Positions 1 to 6,597 of a stretch of DNA of 7,945 nucleotides are shown in pieces. The notes beneath the pieces are model-generated. The model was not told the DNA's origin. It did no database searches and saw only the letters and a program-made list of their open reading frames with translations. The position numbers and the translations under genes were made by a program. Position 1 is the first letter of the stretch. Each line of letters begins with the position of its first letter. Source of the DNA: Candidatus Dormiibacterota bacterium (GTDB taxonomy: Bacteria; Chloroflexota; Dormibacteria; Aeolococcales; Bog-877); the NCBI GenBank assembly GCA_003132265.1, contig PKXE01000229.1, positions 1 through 7,945 of the forward strand, given 5' to 3'.

Positions 1-1
1 G

Positions 2-539
2 TTCGCGCCGGCGGACATCGGCCCCTTCACTCCTCCCCTCTGCCCCAGCTACCGGTTCGAGCGGACCGACGGGACCCAGTACTACGGCGTCCCGACGAGG
101 GATGGCCGCACGGCCAAGGCGGCCCGTCAGTACGGGGGGGAGTTCACGACTGCCGAGGGTATTCGGCGGGGGGTCACCGAGGCTGACGTCGCCGGGCTCC
201 GAGCAGGCCTCGCGGAGACCGTTCCCGAGCGGTCGCGAGCCCCCTTGCCAGCGGCGCCACCCGCCTCTACACCAACACTCCTGACCGCAATTTCGCCACT
301 GGGGCTCATCCGAGCTCCGCCCGGGTCTCGCTGGCGGCGGGGTTCTCCGGACACTGGTTCAAGTTCTCCCGGTGGTGGGCGAAGTCCTGGCTAACATGGC
401 TGAGAGCGGCGAGAGCCAGCACCCGATCGAAGCCTTCGATCCCCGGCGGTTCGCCGCTCACCAGAGTGGTGGGAAGGGGATCTCCGGGTCCGGTGGGACC
501 CCCACGGCCAGCGCTGACATCACCTCACCGATCACGTAG
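2..539 (+). pseudogene. Frameshifted C-terminal part of a sarcosine oxidase-like FAD-dependent oxidoreductase
   Basis: The 5' end lies outside the window. Frame 2 (from base 2) gives RFERTDGTQYYGVP, then KAARQYGGEF, the pattern of the catalytic domain of monomeric sarcosine oxidase / N-methyltryptophan oxidase. The homology moves to frame 1 somewhere around bases 215-245 and continues as LYTNTPDRNF (265-294) and AAGFSGHWFKFS (about 334-369). It then moves to frame 3 at a C run near 367-370, giving PVVGEVLANMAESG and FDPRRF (435-452), and ends at TAG 537-539. In the family these pieces form one chain, with the motif SGHGFKFSPV near the flavin. Both shifts equal the loss of one base, and the motif glycine reads as tryptophan. 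If intact, the enzyme would oxidise N-methyl amino acids, yielding hydrogen peroxide. Family assignment is good. Whether this is a real pseudogene or sequencing error is open. The 3' end overlaps folC by about 80 bases in convergent orientation. Confidence 0.68.
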
Positions 540-1807
540 ATCGAGCCGAGCGACACCACCAGGCCCCGCGGGCCGGCCAGTACTCTCGCTCGGACCAGCG
601 CCGGCGAGACCGGCTCCACCACCTCCGCGGGCCCCGGCCAGCTCTCCGCCAGCGCGGAGCCCGCGGCGGCCCGGGCGGAGTTCGATCGGGTGAACACCGC
701 CGCCCGGAAATCAATCGTCTCCAGCAGCTGGAGCATTCCCAGGTGGTCGTGGTCCTCCATGGCGCCGAAGAGCAGCACGCCAGTCCGGTGCTTCAATCTC
801 CTCTGGATCTCCGGCAGCACCGCTTCGACGGCGGCCGGATTGTGAGCGGCATCGACCAGGACCTCAGGTGTTGAGCCGAGGATCTCCATCCGGCCCGGCC
901 AGCGCACCTCGCTGAGACCTGCCCGGACTGCTCCTGCGCCGATCGGGAAGCCCAACTCGGCCAGGCAATCAGTGACGGCCACGGCGAGGGCCGCGTTCTC
1001 CACCTGGAAAGAACCGGCCAGGCCCAGGCGGAGGCCCTCCCGAACCACAGCTGGGGTTCTGACGTTGAAGGACCGGCCCGGGGCTGGCTCGGACTCCACC
1101 GAGATCTCCCGGCCTAGCTGCCAGAGGCGGGCGGCCGCCGCCTTAGTGGCCGTTTCCACCGCCGGCAGCGCCGCCCCGGAGACGCCAGCCACCACCAGAT
1201 TGCCAGGCTTGATGATCGCCGCCTTTTCGGCAGCGATCTCGGGGACAGTGTTGCCCAGCTGGGCCTGATGGTCCAGTGCGACGGAGGTGACCACCGCGAC
1301 CCCTCCGTCCCAGACGTTGGTGGCATCCAGGCGGCCCCCCAGCCCCACCTCGCAGACGACGAGGTCGGCGGACCAACGCCGAGCCGCGAGGAACCCCATG
1401 GCAGTGAGCAGCTCGTGGTGGGTGGGCCGGCCACCATCCGACACCATGGCGTCCGCCGCGTCGCTGACCGTGTCGGCGAGTTCCGCGAAGAAGGGCTCAG
1501 CGATGGGAACGCCGCCCAGCTGGATTCGCTCCCGATAGCTGGTGAGGTGGGGTTTGGTGAGCAGCGCCACTCGGATCCCGGCTCGGTGGGCCATCTCAGC
1601 GGCAATCGCGCACACCGATCCCTTGCCGTTGGTCCCCGCCACCAGGGCCCCCCGCAGGCTCAGGTGCGGATCCCCGAGCCGCGCCAGCAGCGCCCGGGTC
1701 GAGTCCAGCCCCAGCCGCATTCCCGGCGAGCTGGCTCCGACCAGCCGCAGCAGCGCGTCCCGATATGGGCTGGAGTGCCGGGGGGCCGGATCTGGCAACC
1801 GGGCCAC
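458..1807 (-). CDS. folC: Folylpolyglutamate synthase / dihydrofolate synthase FolC (Mur ligase superfamily)
   Basis: FolC is a cytoplasmic ATP-dependent ligase that adds glutamate to (dihydro)pteroate or folate. From the GTG at 1807 it is 449 residues, a usual length. In that numbering: P-loop GTNGKGS at 58-64, KPHLTSYRERI at about 85-95 (folate-binding loop), GLGGRLDATN at 155-164, LDH at 178-180 followed by LGNT and EKAAIIK (194-200), GRME at 305-308, DAAHNP at 319-324 in the C-terminal ligase domain, and GSIYVIGE near the end. An ATG at 1900 in the same frame would add 31 residues without family character. I prefer the GTG because the family normally has only about 45-60 residues before the P-loop and AGGT lies 8 bases upstream; the TTG at 1798 is another option. 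Divergent from the lipoprotein gene, convergent with the oxidoreductase remnant. Function is confident; whether it has both synthase activities cannot be told from sequence. Confidence 0.93.
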   Translation of the reverse strand: MARLPDPAPRHSSPYRDALLRLVGASSPGMRLGLDSTRALLARLGDPHLSLRGALVAGTNGKGSVCAIAAEMAHRAGIRVALLTKPHLTSYRERIQLGGVPIAEPFFAELADTVSDAADAMVSDGGRPTHHELLTAMGFLAARRWSADLVVCEVGLGGRLDATNVWDGGVAVVTSVALDHQAQLGNTVPEIAAEKAAIIKPGNLVVAGVSGAALPAVETATKAAAARLWQLGREISVESEPAPGRSFNVRTPAVVREGLRLGLAGSFQVENAALAVAVTDCLAELGFPIGAGAVRAGLSEVRWPGRMEILGSTPEVLVDAAHNPAAVEAVLPEIQRRLKHRTGVLLFGAMEDHDHLGMLQLLETIDFRAAVFTRSNSARAAAGSALAESWPGPAEVVEPVSPALVRARVLAGPRGLVVSLGSIYVIGEVMSALAVGVPPDPEIPFPPLW

Positions 1808-1919
1808 CGTCAGCGACCTAGCGGCCAAGCCGGGACGGTTGGCCGCCCCGAGCTGTCGTCCGGGACCGAGGTAGCAGCTCCGGTTGGGTTCCGCAACCAT
1901 CTGTCGTCACGTCTGTGAA

Positions 1920-1948
1920 TTGCTCGTGTACCCCACTCATGGCATTCT
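1920..1948 (+). promoter_or_regulatory. Possible promoter of the lipoprotein gene (leaderless-type)
   Basis: TTGCTC (1920-1925) and CATTCT (1943-1948) are 17 bases apart, and the GTG start at 1955 comes six bases after the second hexamer. No Shine-Dalgarno is visible before the GTG, so transcription may begin at or near the start codon. Each hexamer matches the sigma-70 consensus at only three positions. This is inferred from spacing only. Confidence 0.3.
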
Positions 1949-1954
1949 GCCTGG

Positions 1955-2980
1955 GTGAAAGTGCCCCATCGCCGGCGCGTGCCGATCTCGGCCCTCATCC
2001 TTCTCGCCCTGGTGGTGGCGGGGTGCGGCGGTCCTAAAGCCCATCCGACCGCCTCGCCCTCGGCCACCCCGACTGCCGCCCTGCCCGGGCTTCTGGGGTT
2101 GGCTGGCGAGACCCCCAGCCCTTTGTTGCTCTCGGGACTGTACGCCGTCGAGGGCCATCTCGGAGACGGTTCGGGGACTGTCACCTCCGCGACCGTCCCG
2201 GCCACCGCCATGGCGGCGGTGACCGCCCTGGCGCAGGCCCTCAACGTCCCCGGGCCCCCGATCAGCACCCCCACCGGGCTGGGCTACAACCTCGGCTCGA
2301 CCGACGGGTACCAGCTCACGACCGACGCCGCCCTCGACACCTTCAACTTCCATCCCAACACTCCCACCGACGAGGTTGGGACCACGCCCACAGTCGCGTC
2401 GGCCGACAAATTCGCCGAGAGCTTCCTCACGGCCGCCCACGTTCCGGCGGGCGGCGGCGTCGTCCCGCTGACCCAGCTCAGCACCGTTCACGGCTCGGAC
2501 CGCACCGTGTACTTTCAGTGGGCGCTGAACCGCCTACCGGTAGTCAACATTCTTGGCCAGCCGGCAGATTTCTTCGTCGACGTGGCCACTGACCGAAGCC
2601 AGACCATGGCGGTGGTGGGCATCTCGGGGGCGGTCCCATATGGAGCGATCGGCAACCCCGTCGTCTACCCCGCCATGAAGCCATCCCAGGTGGTCCAGTA
2701 CCTCAACTCTGGAGCCATCAAGCCCGCCGACTACCTGCTTTCGACGACCGGGCAGCCGTTTCCCTCGCCTTCTCCCCGGTCCTCGGTTCCGGTGATCCTC
2801 CGCGCCGCATCTCGGGGGGTGGTCGACAGCTACGGGACCGCCGTTCCCGTCTACATCTTTCAGGTGTCGGGGAACCCCCGTGTCAGCCAGTTCGTGACCT
2901 GCGCGGTTCCTCCCGCCGGTTGCGTGCCGCTGCGGTTCAGCACCGCGACGCCATCACCCAGCCCCGCAGTCGGGGGTTGA
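1955..2980 (+). CDS. Putative secreted lipoprotein, function unknown
   Basis: A 341-residue protein from a GTG start. The N-terminus has a basic stretch (HRRR, residues 5-8), a hydrophobic core and a lipobox VAGC with the cysteine at 24, so it should be exported, lipidated and anchored to the outer face of the membrane. A Ser/Thr/Pro/Ala-rich linker follows (about 27-45). The middle (about 120-245) looks like a folded alpha/beta domain, with FAESFLTAAHV, YFQWALNRLPVV and FFVDVATDRS. A second Pro/Ser-rich hinge (QPFPSPSPRSS) leads to a C-terminal module with two cysteines (CAVPPAGC) that could form a disulfide, and then a Pro/Ser tail. I do not recognise the family. The layout would suit a ligand-binding or envelope-associated role, but nothing in the sequence fixes one. 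It is divergent from folC across a short gap and its last 27 bases overlap the transhydrogenase-like remnant on the other strand. Confidence 0.85.
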   Translation: MKVPHRRRVPISALILLALVVAGCGGPKAHPTASPSATPTAALPGLLGLAGETPSPLLLSGLYAVEGHLGDGSGTVTSATVPATAMAAVTALAQALNVPGPPISTPTGLGYNLGSTDGYQLTTDAALDTFNFHPNTPTDEVGTTPTVASADKFAESFLTAAHVPAGGGVVPLTQLSTVHGSDRTVYFQWALNRLPVVNILGQPADFFVDVATDRSQTMAVVGISGAVPYGAIGNPVVYPAMKPSQVVQYLNSGAIKPADYLLSTTGQPFPSPSPRSSVPVILRAASRGVVDSYGTAVPVYIFQVSGNPRVSQFVTCAVPPAGCVPLRFSTATPSPSPAVGG

Positions 2981-3292
2981 CGAGTTGCGTTTGCTGACCG
3001 GCACCAGTTCCTGGAGGGCGCCCTCCAGGCGGACCACCGAGTCAGGCTCTCCACCTGCTCTTTGGCCTGGGGGCGGACATCGAATGCGCGGGGTCACCTC
3101 GTGCTGGGCCAGCTGCTCCCGGAGAGCTGGCTCGGTGAGCGGCTGGACCGACTCCGGGAAGAAGGAGGTATCCCCCGCGCCCTTCTCGGCCAGGACCCCG
3201 GCGCCGGCGGCGAGCAGCCGGGCCGCCGACTCGGGCCCCCGGGTGACGCAGCGCTCCTCCGGGACCAGTTCCTTGGCGAGGCCAATGCGCAT
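2954..3292 (-). pseudogene. Decayed N-terminal fragment of NAD(P) transhydrogenase alpha subunit / alanine dehydrogenase family
   Basis: The 112-residue frame opens with MRIGLAKELVPEERCV, then PESAARLLAAGAGVLAEKGAG, the hallmark N-terminus of the PntA / alanine dehydrogenase family (usual form MRIGVPKE....ERRVALTPE). Family members run to about 350-500 residues with an NAD-binding Rossmann domain. Here similarity fades after about residue 75 (EVTPRIRCPPP) and the frame ends inside the neighbouring lipoprotein gene. The segment between FFPE and PALREQ looks shortened. After CPPPG the other frame reads QAKEQVESL, which resembles the family better, suggesting a frameshift near 3060-3075. The arginine of the ERRV motif, important for substrate binding in alanine dehydrogenase, is cysteine. 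The hydride-transfer enzyme is therefore almost certainly not made. A short expressed protein of new function is the less likely alternative. The ATG is at 3292; no convincing ribosome binding site is seen. Confidence 0.65.
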
Positions 3293-3385
3293 CGCGCGAC
3301 TTCATCGGGGCCCGGCCCGCCAATAGCGAGAAGCCCATTCCGGCCCGGGGTCCGTCATCCTAGCCAGGTGCCGGGGATCGAACCG

Positions 3386-3391
3386 TACCTA
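3386..3391 (+). promoter_or_regulatory. Possible -10 element of otsA
   Basis: TACCTA lies exactly six bases before the ATG at 3398, the same geometry as at three other genes in this window. No clear -35 is seen 17-18 bases upstream. The intervening AAGACGA is at best a weak ribosome binding site, so a leaderless transcript is plausible but unproven. Confidence 0.25.
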
Positions 3392-3397
3392 AGACGA

Positions 3398-4867
3398 ATG
3401 CTGCACGGCTGGCAGCCGATCGTGGTGGCCAACCGGCCTCCCGTCGAGAGCCAGCTCGGACCGGGCGGGGTGGAGCGGATCACCAGAGGCGGGGGAGGGC
3501 TGGTGACGGCCATGTCCGCGCTGGCCCAGGCCAGCGACGCCCCCTGGGTGGCGGTGGCCCGGGGAGACTCCGATGCCCGGCTGGCCAGCCGGGCGGATGA
3601 GGACGGGGTGGTGCAGGTTGTCTCCGAGGACGGCAACAAGTTCCGGATCGCCTACATCCACCCGGACCAGGAAGCCTACGACCTCTACTACAATGAGATC
3701 AGCAACCCGTTGCTGTGGTTCATCCAGCACTACCTCTGGGACCTGGGACGGGAGCCGATCCTGGACTCACGGACCGAGCGGGCCTGGCGAGATGGCTACG
3801 TCAAGATCAACGCTGAGTTCGCCGACCGAGTGGTTTCCCTGGCGGAGAAGGCGACCGCCCGGCCGCTGATCCTGAGCCAGGACTACCACCTCTATCTCTT
3901 GCCGGGGATGGTCCGGGAGCGGCTTCCCCAGGCCCATCTCCAGCACTTCATTCACATCCCCTGGCCAACTCCCCAGTATTGGAAGGTGCTGCCCCGGCAT
4001 ATGCGGGACGGCATCCTGGCGGGCGTCTTGGGCAGCGACGTGGTCGGCCTCCAGACCTCACTCGACGTCCGCAACTTCCTGCTCACCTGCGAGGAGAACC
4101 TGGGGCTGGCGGTGGACCATCGCCAGTCCACCGTGTTCTTCGAGGGCCGCAGCGTCTGGATCCGGGCCTATCCGATCTCGATCGACGTGCGAGCGATGGC
4201 CGACCTCACCGTCCACGAGGAGGTGTTGCGCCAGGAGGAGCTGATCACCTCGTGGCGCCCCGAGTTCCTGATCCTTCGGGTCGACCGCACCGACCTCAGC
4301 AAGAACATCGTCCGGGGCTTCCTCGCCTACGAGAGGCTGCTGGAGAGCCACCCCGAGCTGCGCGGCCGGGTCGTGTTCTGGGCCCTGCTCCAGCGCAGCC
4401 GCCAGAACGTGGACGCCTACCGCTCCTACCTGGGAGCCTTGGTGAGCGCCGCCGCGCACGTCAACCGCCGCTTCCAGACCGGCACCTGGATGCCGATCCG
4501 CCTCGAGGTGGAGGAAAACCTTTACAAGGCGGTCGCCGCCTACAAGTCATACGACGCCCTCCTGGTCAATCCCATCTACGACGGCATGAACCTGGTGGCG
4601 AAGGAGGGCGTGCTCTGCAACACCAAGGACGGGGTGCTGGTCCTCAGTGAGAACGCGGGCAGCTACGAGGAACTCGGCATCGAGGCCCTCACCATCAACC
4701 CCTTCGACATCGACCAGACCGCCGAGGCGCTCCACTCGGCGCTGACGATGCCCAAGCGGGACCGCACGACCCGGGCTCGGCACCTGCGCCAGACCGTGCG
4801 CAAGCACGACATCGTGCGTTGGATCACCGCCCAGCTTCAGGACCTCAACGAATTGGTGGCCCGCTGA
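3398..4867 (+). CDS. otsA: Alpha,alpha-trehalose-6-phosphate synthase OtsA (GT20)
   Basis: OtsA transfers glucose from a nucleotide-glucose donor to glucose 6-phosphate, giving trehalose 6-phosphate in the cytoplasm. The product is 489 residues, in the family range. Motifs, numbered from the ATG at 3398: ANRPP (11-15) and GGGGL (31-35) in the N-terminal loop, W50, YYNEISNPLLWF with W107, DYHLYLLP with D162, RTDLSK with R297 and K302, and DGMNLVAKE with D395 and E403, then SENAGSYEEL. These correspond to the E. coli OtsA active-site residues (R262/K267, D361/E369), so the enzyme looks catalytically complete. The frame stays open upstream to 3062, but that part lies over the transhydrogenase-like remnant and has no GT20 similarity. 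The ATG directly before GWQPIVVANR fits the family; a GTG at 3368 is an alternative. It converges on otsB, leaving 18 bases. A related glucosyl-acceptor activity cannot be excluded, but trehalose synthesis is much the most likely. Confidence 0.95.
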   Translation: MLHGWQPIVVANRPPVESQLGPGGVERITRGGGGLVTAMSALAQASDAPWVAVARGDSDARLASRADEDGVVQVVSEDGNKFRIAYIHPDQEAYDLYYNEISNPLLWFIQHYLWDLGREPILDSRTERAWRDGYVKINAEFADRVVSLAEKATARPLILSQDYHLYLLPGMVRERLPQAHLQHFIHIPWPTPQYWKVLPRHMRDGILAGVLGSDVVGLQTSLDVRNFLLTCEENLGLAVDHRQSTVFFEGRSVWIRAYPISIDVRAMADLTVHEEVLRQEELITSWRPEFLILRVDRTDLSKNIVRGFLAYERLLESHPELRGRVVFWALLQRSRQNVDAYRSYLGALVSAAAHVNRRFQTGTWMPIRLEVEENLYKAVAAYKSYDALLVNPIYDGMNLVAKEGVLCNTKDGVLVLSENAGSYEELGIEALTINPFDIDQTAEALHSALTMPKRDRTTRARHLRQTVRKHDIVRWITAQLQDLNELVAR

Positions 4868-4885
4868 CTGACGCCCGGCGCTAGG

Positions 4886-5710
4886 TCAGGCGGCCTTCGC
4901 CAGCTCCTCCACAACCCCGGCCAGCAGTCTCGCCCACTCCTCAGGTCCGTCCAGGCAGACGTCCGCCTCCTCGCGGACCGGATCTGGGGTCTCCGGGCTG
5001 AGCACCGCGAACGCCAGCGCCAGCTCCAGGTCGGCAGCGCGGCGGTGCAGCTGGACCATGGCCGGGAGGTCGCCGAGGTCGTCGCCCGCGAAGACGCAGC
5101 CTCTGGGGGAGATGTGGTCGAGCAGCTGGACCAGGGCGGTTCCCTTGTCGCCGGCGCGGCGGTCGCACAGCTCCAGGACCCGCCGGCCCTGGAGGAGCTC
5201 CAGCTCCTCGCGCTGGGAGACCCGCGACAGGAGCCGGCGAAGCTCCAGCGCGGCAGCGTGGCGGTCGGGGGCGTTGCGGTAGTGGACCGCCACCCCGAGC
5301 GTTTTGATTTCCACCTCCACCCCGGCCAAGTCCCGGGTCGACTCTCGCAACTCGTCGGCGATCCGCCGCAGCCGGGGCGAGGGGTTCGACGGCGGCAGTG
5401 GGCGTGGACTGGTCCCCGCCTCCTGCCAGGGCTCCAGGCCGTAGCTCCCCAGCAGTAGAACCCCAGGCAAGGGGCACTGGACAAAGAGGTTGGCCAGGTC
5501 GCGGCCGCTGATTACCGCCACCGGAGTTCGGAGGGCGAGAGCGGTGAGCACCTGGGCCGCCTCCGGCAGCGGCCGCGCTCGGCGAGGGTCCCTGACGACT
5601 GGGGCCAGGGTGCCGTCAAAGTCGGTCGCCACCAGGAGGCTGCCCGAGCGCGCCAGTCGGACGAGGGGGGCGGCCAGTTCGTTGAGGGACTGCTGGGGGA
5701 TGCCGAGCAC
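4886..5710 (-). CDS. otsB: Trehalose-6-phosphate phosphatase OtsB (HAD superfamily)
   Basis: OtsB dephosphorylates trehalose 6-phosphate to trehalose, completing the pathway begun by OtsA. From the GTG at 5710 the protein is 274 residues, typical for OtsB. HAD motif I is DFDGT (30-34; D30 nucleophile, D32 acid/base), motif II is ISGRDL (S68), motif III lysine is in AGDKGTAL (K189), and motif IV is AGDDLGD (D210, D211). The cap region has GSYGLE where the family usually has a G-HG-E motif, and EIKTLGVAVHYR, the usual substrate-contact pattern. The frame extends to an ATG at 6073, but the extra 121 residues are Gln/His-rich, antisense to the holin-like gene and unlike OtsB. The GTG is preferred because NELAAPLVRLARSG leads straight into motif I, as in relatives, and TATCAT sits six bases before it. 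It shares its upstream region with the divergent envelope operon. Confidence 0.94.
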   Translation of the reverse strand: MLGIPQQSLNELAAPLVRLARSGSLLVATDFDGTLAPVVRDPRRARPLPEAAQVLTALALRTPVAVISGRDLANLFVQCPLPGVLLLGSYGLEPWQEAGTSPRPLPPSNPSPRLRRIADELRESTRDLAGVEVEIKTLGVAVHYRNAPDRHAAALELRRLLSRVSQREELELLQGRRVLELCDRRAGDKGTALVQLLDHISPRGCVFAGDDLGDLPAMVQLHRRAADLELALAFAVLSPETPDPVREEADVCLDGPEEWARLLAGVVEELAKAA

Positions 5711-5716
5711 GACTTG

Positions 5717-5722
5717 ATGATA
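5717..5722 (-). promoter_or_regulatory. Probable -10 element of otsB
   Basis: On the minus strand TATCAT (five of six matches to TATAAT) is followed by six bases and then the GTG start at 5710. No Shine-Dalgarno is present. This suggests a leaderless otsB mRNA and supports the GTG over the distant upstream ATG. No good -35 is seen in the GC-rich upstream bases. Confidence 0.42.
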
Positions 5723-5752
5723 TGCGGCGCGGAAGCGCGAGCCCCGATCCGC

Positions 5753-5758
5753 TACGCT
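5753..5758 (+). promoter_or_regulatory. Possible -10 element of the Holin-X/DUF3618 operon
   Basis: TACGCT fits the relaxed TANNNT form common in GC-rich genomes and lies six bases before the ATG at 5765. GGAAG sits about 17 bases upstream (5731-5735), faintly like an ECF-sigma -35, but the -10 does not clearly match that class. The gene may be leaderless; the AGAG just before the ATG is a poor ribosome binding site. Confidence 0.3.
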
Positions 5759-5764
5759 GCAGAG

Positions 5765-6157
5765 ATGGTCAGCCCTGAAGCGCCGGAGCAGACCGTCGTG
5801 GAGTTGGTCCACGGCCTGACAGATGACGTCCGGCAATTGGTGACCGACGAGGTCGCGCTGGCCAAGGCCGAGCTGAAGGCGGCCATCAGGCGGGGAATCC
5901 GGGTCGCCGTGGGGGCTTTGGTGGCGATGCTGGGGGCTAGTGTGCTCCTGATATTCGCTCTCGTGACCCTGGTGGAGTGGCGCCCCAACCACACCCTGGT
6001 CGCCGGGATCGTCGCCCTGGCCGGCCTGGCTCTGCTGCTGCTGGGGGCCGTGGTGGTGTGGGCCAACCGCCACCTGTGGCCGTTCAAAGAGACCAAGGCC
6101 AGTCTTGAAGAGGATCTCGAGTGGGCACGTCGACTGAGCAAGCGCGTCAGGCCGTAG
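5765..6157 (+). CDS. Holin-X / DUF1469 family two-helix membrane protein
   Basis: A 130-residue protein. The N-terminal part (10-42) is an amphipathic helix with TVVELVHGLTDDVRQLV and DEVALAKAELKAA, the typical signature of the actinobacterial Holin-X (phage_holin_3_6, DUF1469) family. Two hydrophobic segments follow at about 45-71 and 78-102, then a charged C-terminal tail with KASLEEDLEWARRLSKR, the usual ending in this family. Despite the name, chromosomal members stand alone from lysis genes and are presumed envelope or stress-related membrane proteins; no prophage genes lie nearby here. I chose the ATG at 5765 over the in-frame TTG at 5714 because the longer version would add non-conserved residues over the otsB promoter. 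The last 37 bases overlap the next gene, which indicates an operon. Confidence 0.85.
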   Translation: MVSPEAPEQTVVELVHGLTDDVRQLVTDEVALAKAELKAAIRRGIRVAVGALVAMLGASVLLIFALVTLVEWRPNHTLVAGIVALAGLALLLLGAVVVWANRHLWPFKETKASLEEDLEWARRLSKRVRP

Positions 6158-6597
6158 CCGCGACTCGCGGGCGGGTCGAGGCCACCGCAGACCGCCTTGA
6201 GGCGCGCCTGCGCTACGACCTCGACCCCCGACAGCGGCTGAGGCGGGATGGCGCCAAGCTGGCGGCCGGCCTCGCCGTGGTGATCCTGGTGGGCTCGGTC
6301 TACGTGGCGCGTTCTAGGCGACGCCGCCGCGCCGAGGGTTCGGCCGATGTGGATTGGATCGCCGACATGCCCAAGCAGTGGCGCGAGCGATTGCAAGAGT
6401 TGCTCGCCGAGGCGGCCGCTCAAGGACCTTTGCCGGTGGAGCTGGGCCGGTCTGGGAGATCCCGTCGGCGTCCGCTCGTGGCCAGCCTCGCGATGCGGGC
6501 CGCCCGGATGGCGGCTCCGGTCGTAATCTCCGCCGCCGCAGATCGTATCGGCCGCCGCCAGGCCGCGGCAGTCCGACCGTGGAGGCAGGAAGGCTAG
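6121..6597 (+). CDS. DUF3618-like membrane protein, probable partner of the Holin-X protein
   Basis: A 158-residue protein starting at GTG 6121 inside the end of the previous gene. AAGAGG lies seven bases upstream, a good ribosome binding site, so translation is probably coupled. Residues 5-30 read TEQARQAVAATRGRVEATADRLEARL, split here as TEQARQAVAATRG and RVEATADRLEARL; this is the R-x-x-v-x-x-T-R helix pattern of DUF3618, which often follows DUF1469 genes. One membrane helix runs from about 45 to 63 (KLAAGLAVVILVGSVYV) and is followed by a strongly basic stretch (RSRRRRR, 64-70). The C-terminal part contains DMPKQWRERLQELLAEAA, probably a coiled or amphipathic helix, then a second Arg-rich stretch (RSGRSRRR) and a weakly hydrophobic segment (about 118-140). 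The family link is by pattern and position; the exact role is unknown. Confidence 0.78.
   Translation: MGTSTEQARQAVAATRGRVEATADRLEARLRYDLDPRQRLRRDGAKLAAGLAVVILVGSVYVARSRRRRRAEGSADVDWIADMPKQWRERLQELLAEAAAQGPLPVELGRSGRSRRRPLVASLAMRAARMAAPVVISAAADRIGRRQAAAVRPWRQEG

Noticed and set aside
102..354. Short open frames on both strands at the left end
   Set aside because: They overlap the sarcosine-oxidase-like remnant, whose family motifs explain this stretch better.
1268..1918. 216-residue plus-strand open frame
   Set aside because: It lies antisense to folC, whose motifs are complete. The product is low-complexity Arg/Pro/Gln sequence, as expected from GC-rich antisense frames.
3062..3397. Open extension of the otsA frame by 112 residues upstream of the ATG
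   Set aside because: It has no GT20 similarity, lies opposite the transhydrogenase-like remnant and reads as composition-driven Pro/Gly/Arg sequence. The family N-terminus begins at the ATG at 3398.
3979..4650. 223-residue plus-strand open frame inside otsA
   Set aside because: A +1 shadow of otsA with Arg/Pro/Gly-rich composition and no motifs.
4868..4889. Possible bidirectional terminator between otsA and otsB
   Set aside because: CTGAC/GTCAG gives only five pairs around a 12-base loop without T tracts; too weak to annotate.
4837..5484. 215-residue minus-strand open frame overlapping otsB
   Set aside because: It reads in another frame over the otsB catalytic motifs and has Ser/Arg/Trp-rich composition typical of shadows.
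5711..6073. Open extension of the otsB frame by 121 residues
   Set aside because: It is antisense to the Holin-X gene and rich in Gln and His, with no OtsB similarity. HAD motif I is correctly placed when the GTG at 5710 is used.
5765..6157. Phage lysis cassette or prophage suggested by the holin-like gene
   Set aside because: No endolysin, structural or integrase gene lies nearby. Holin-X/DUF1469 proteins are common chromosomal membrane proteins in actinobacteria.
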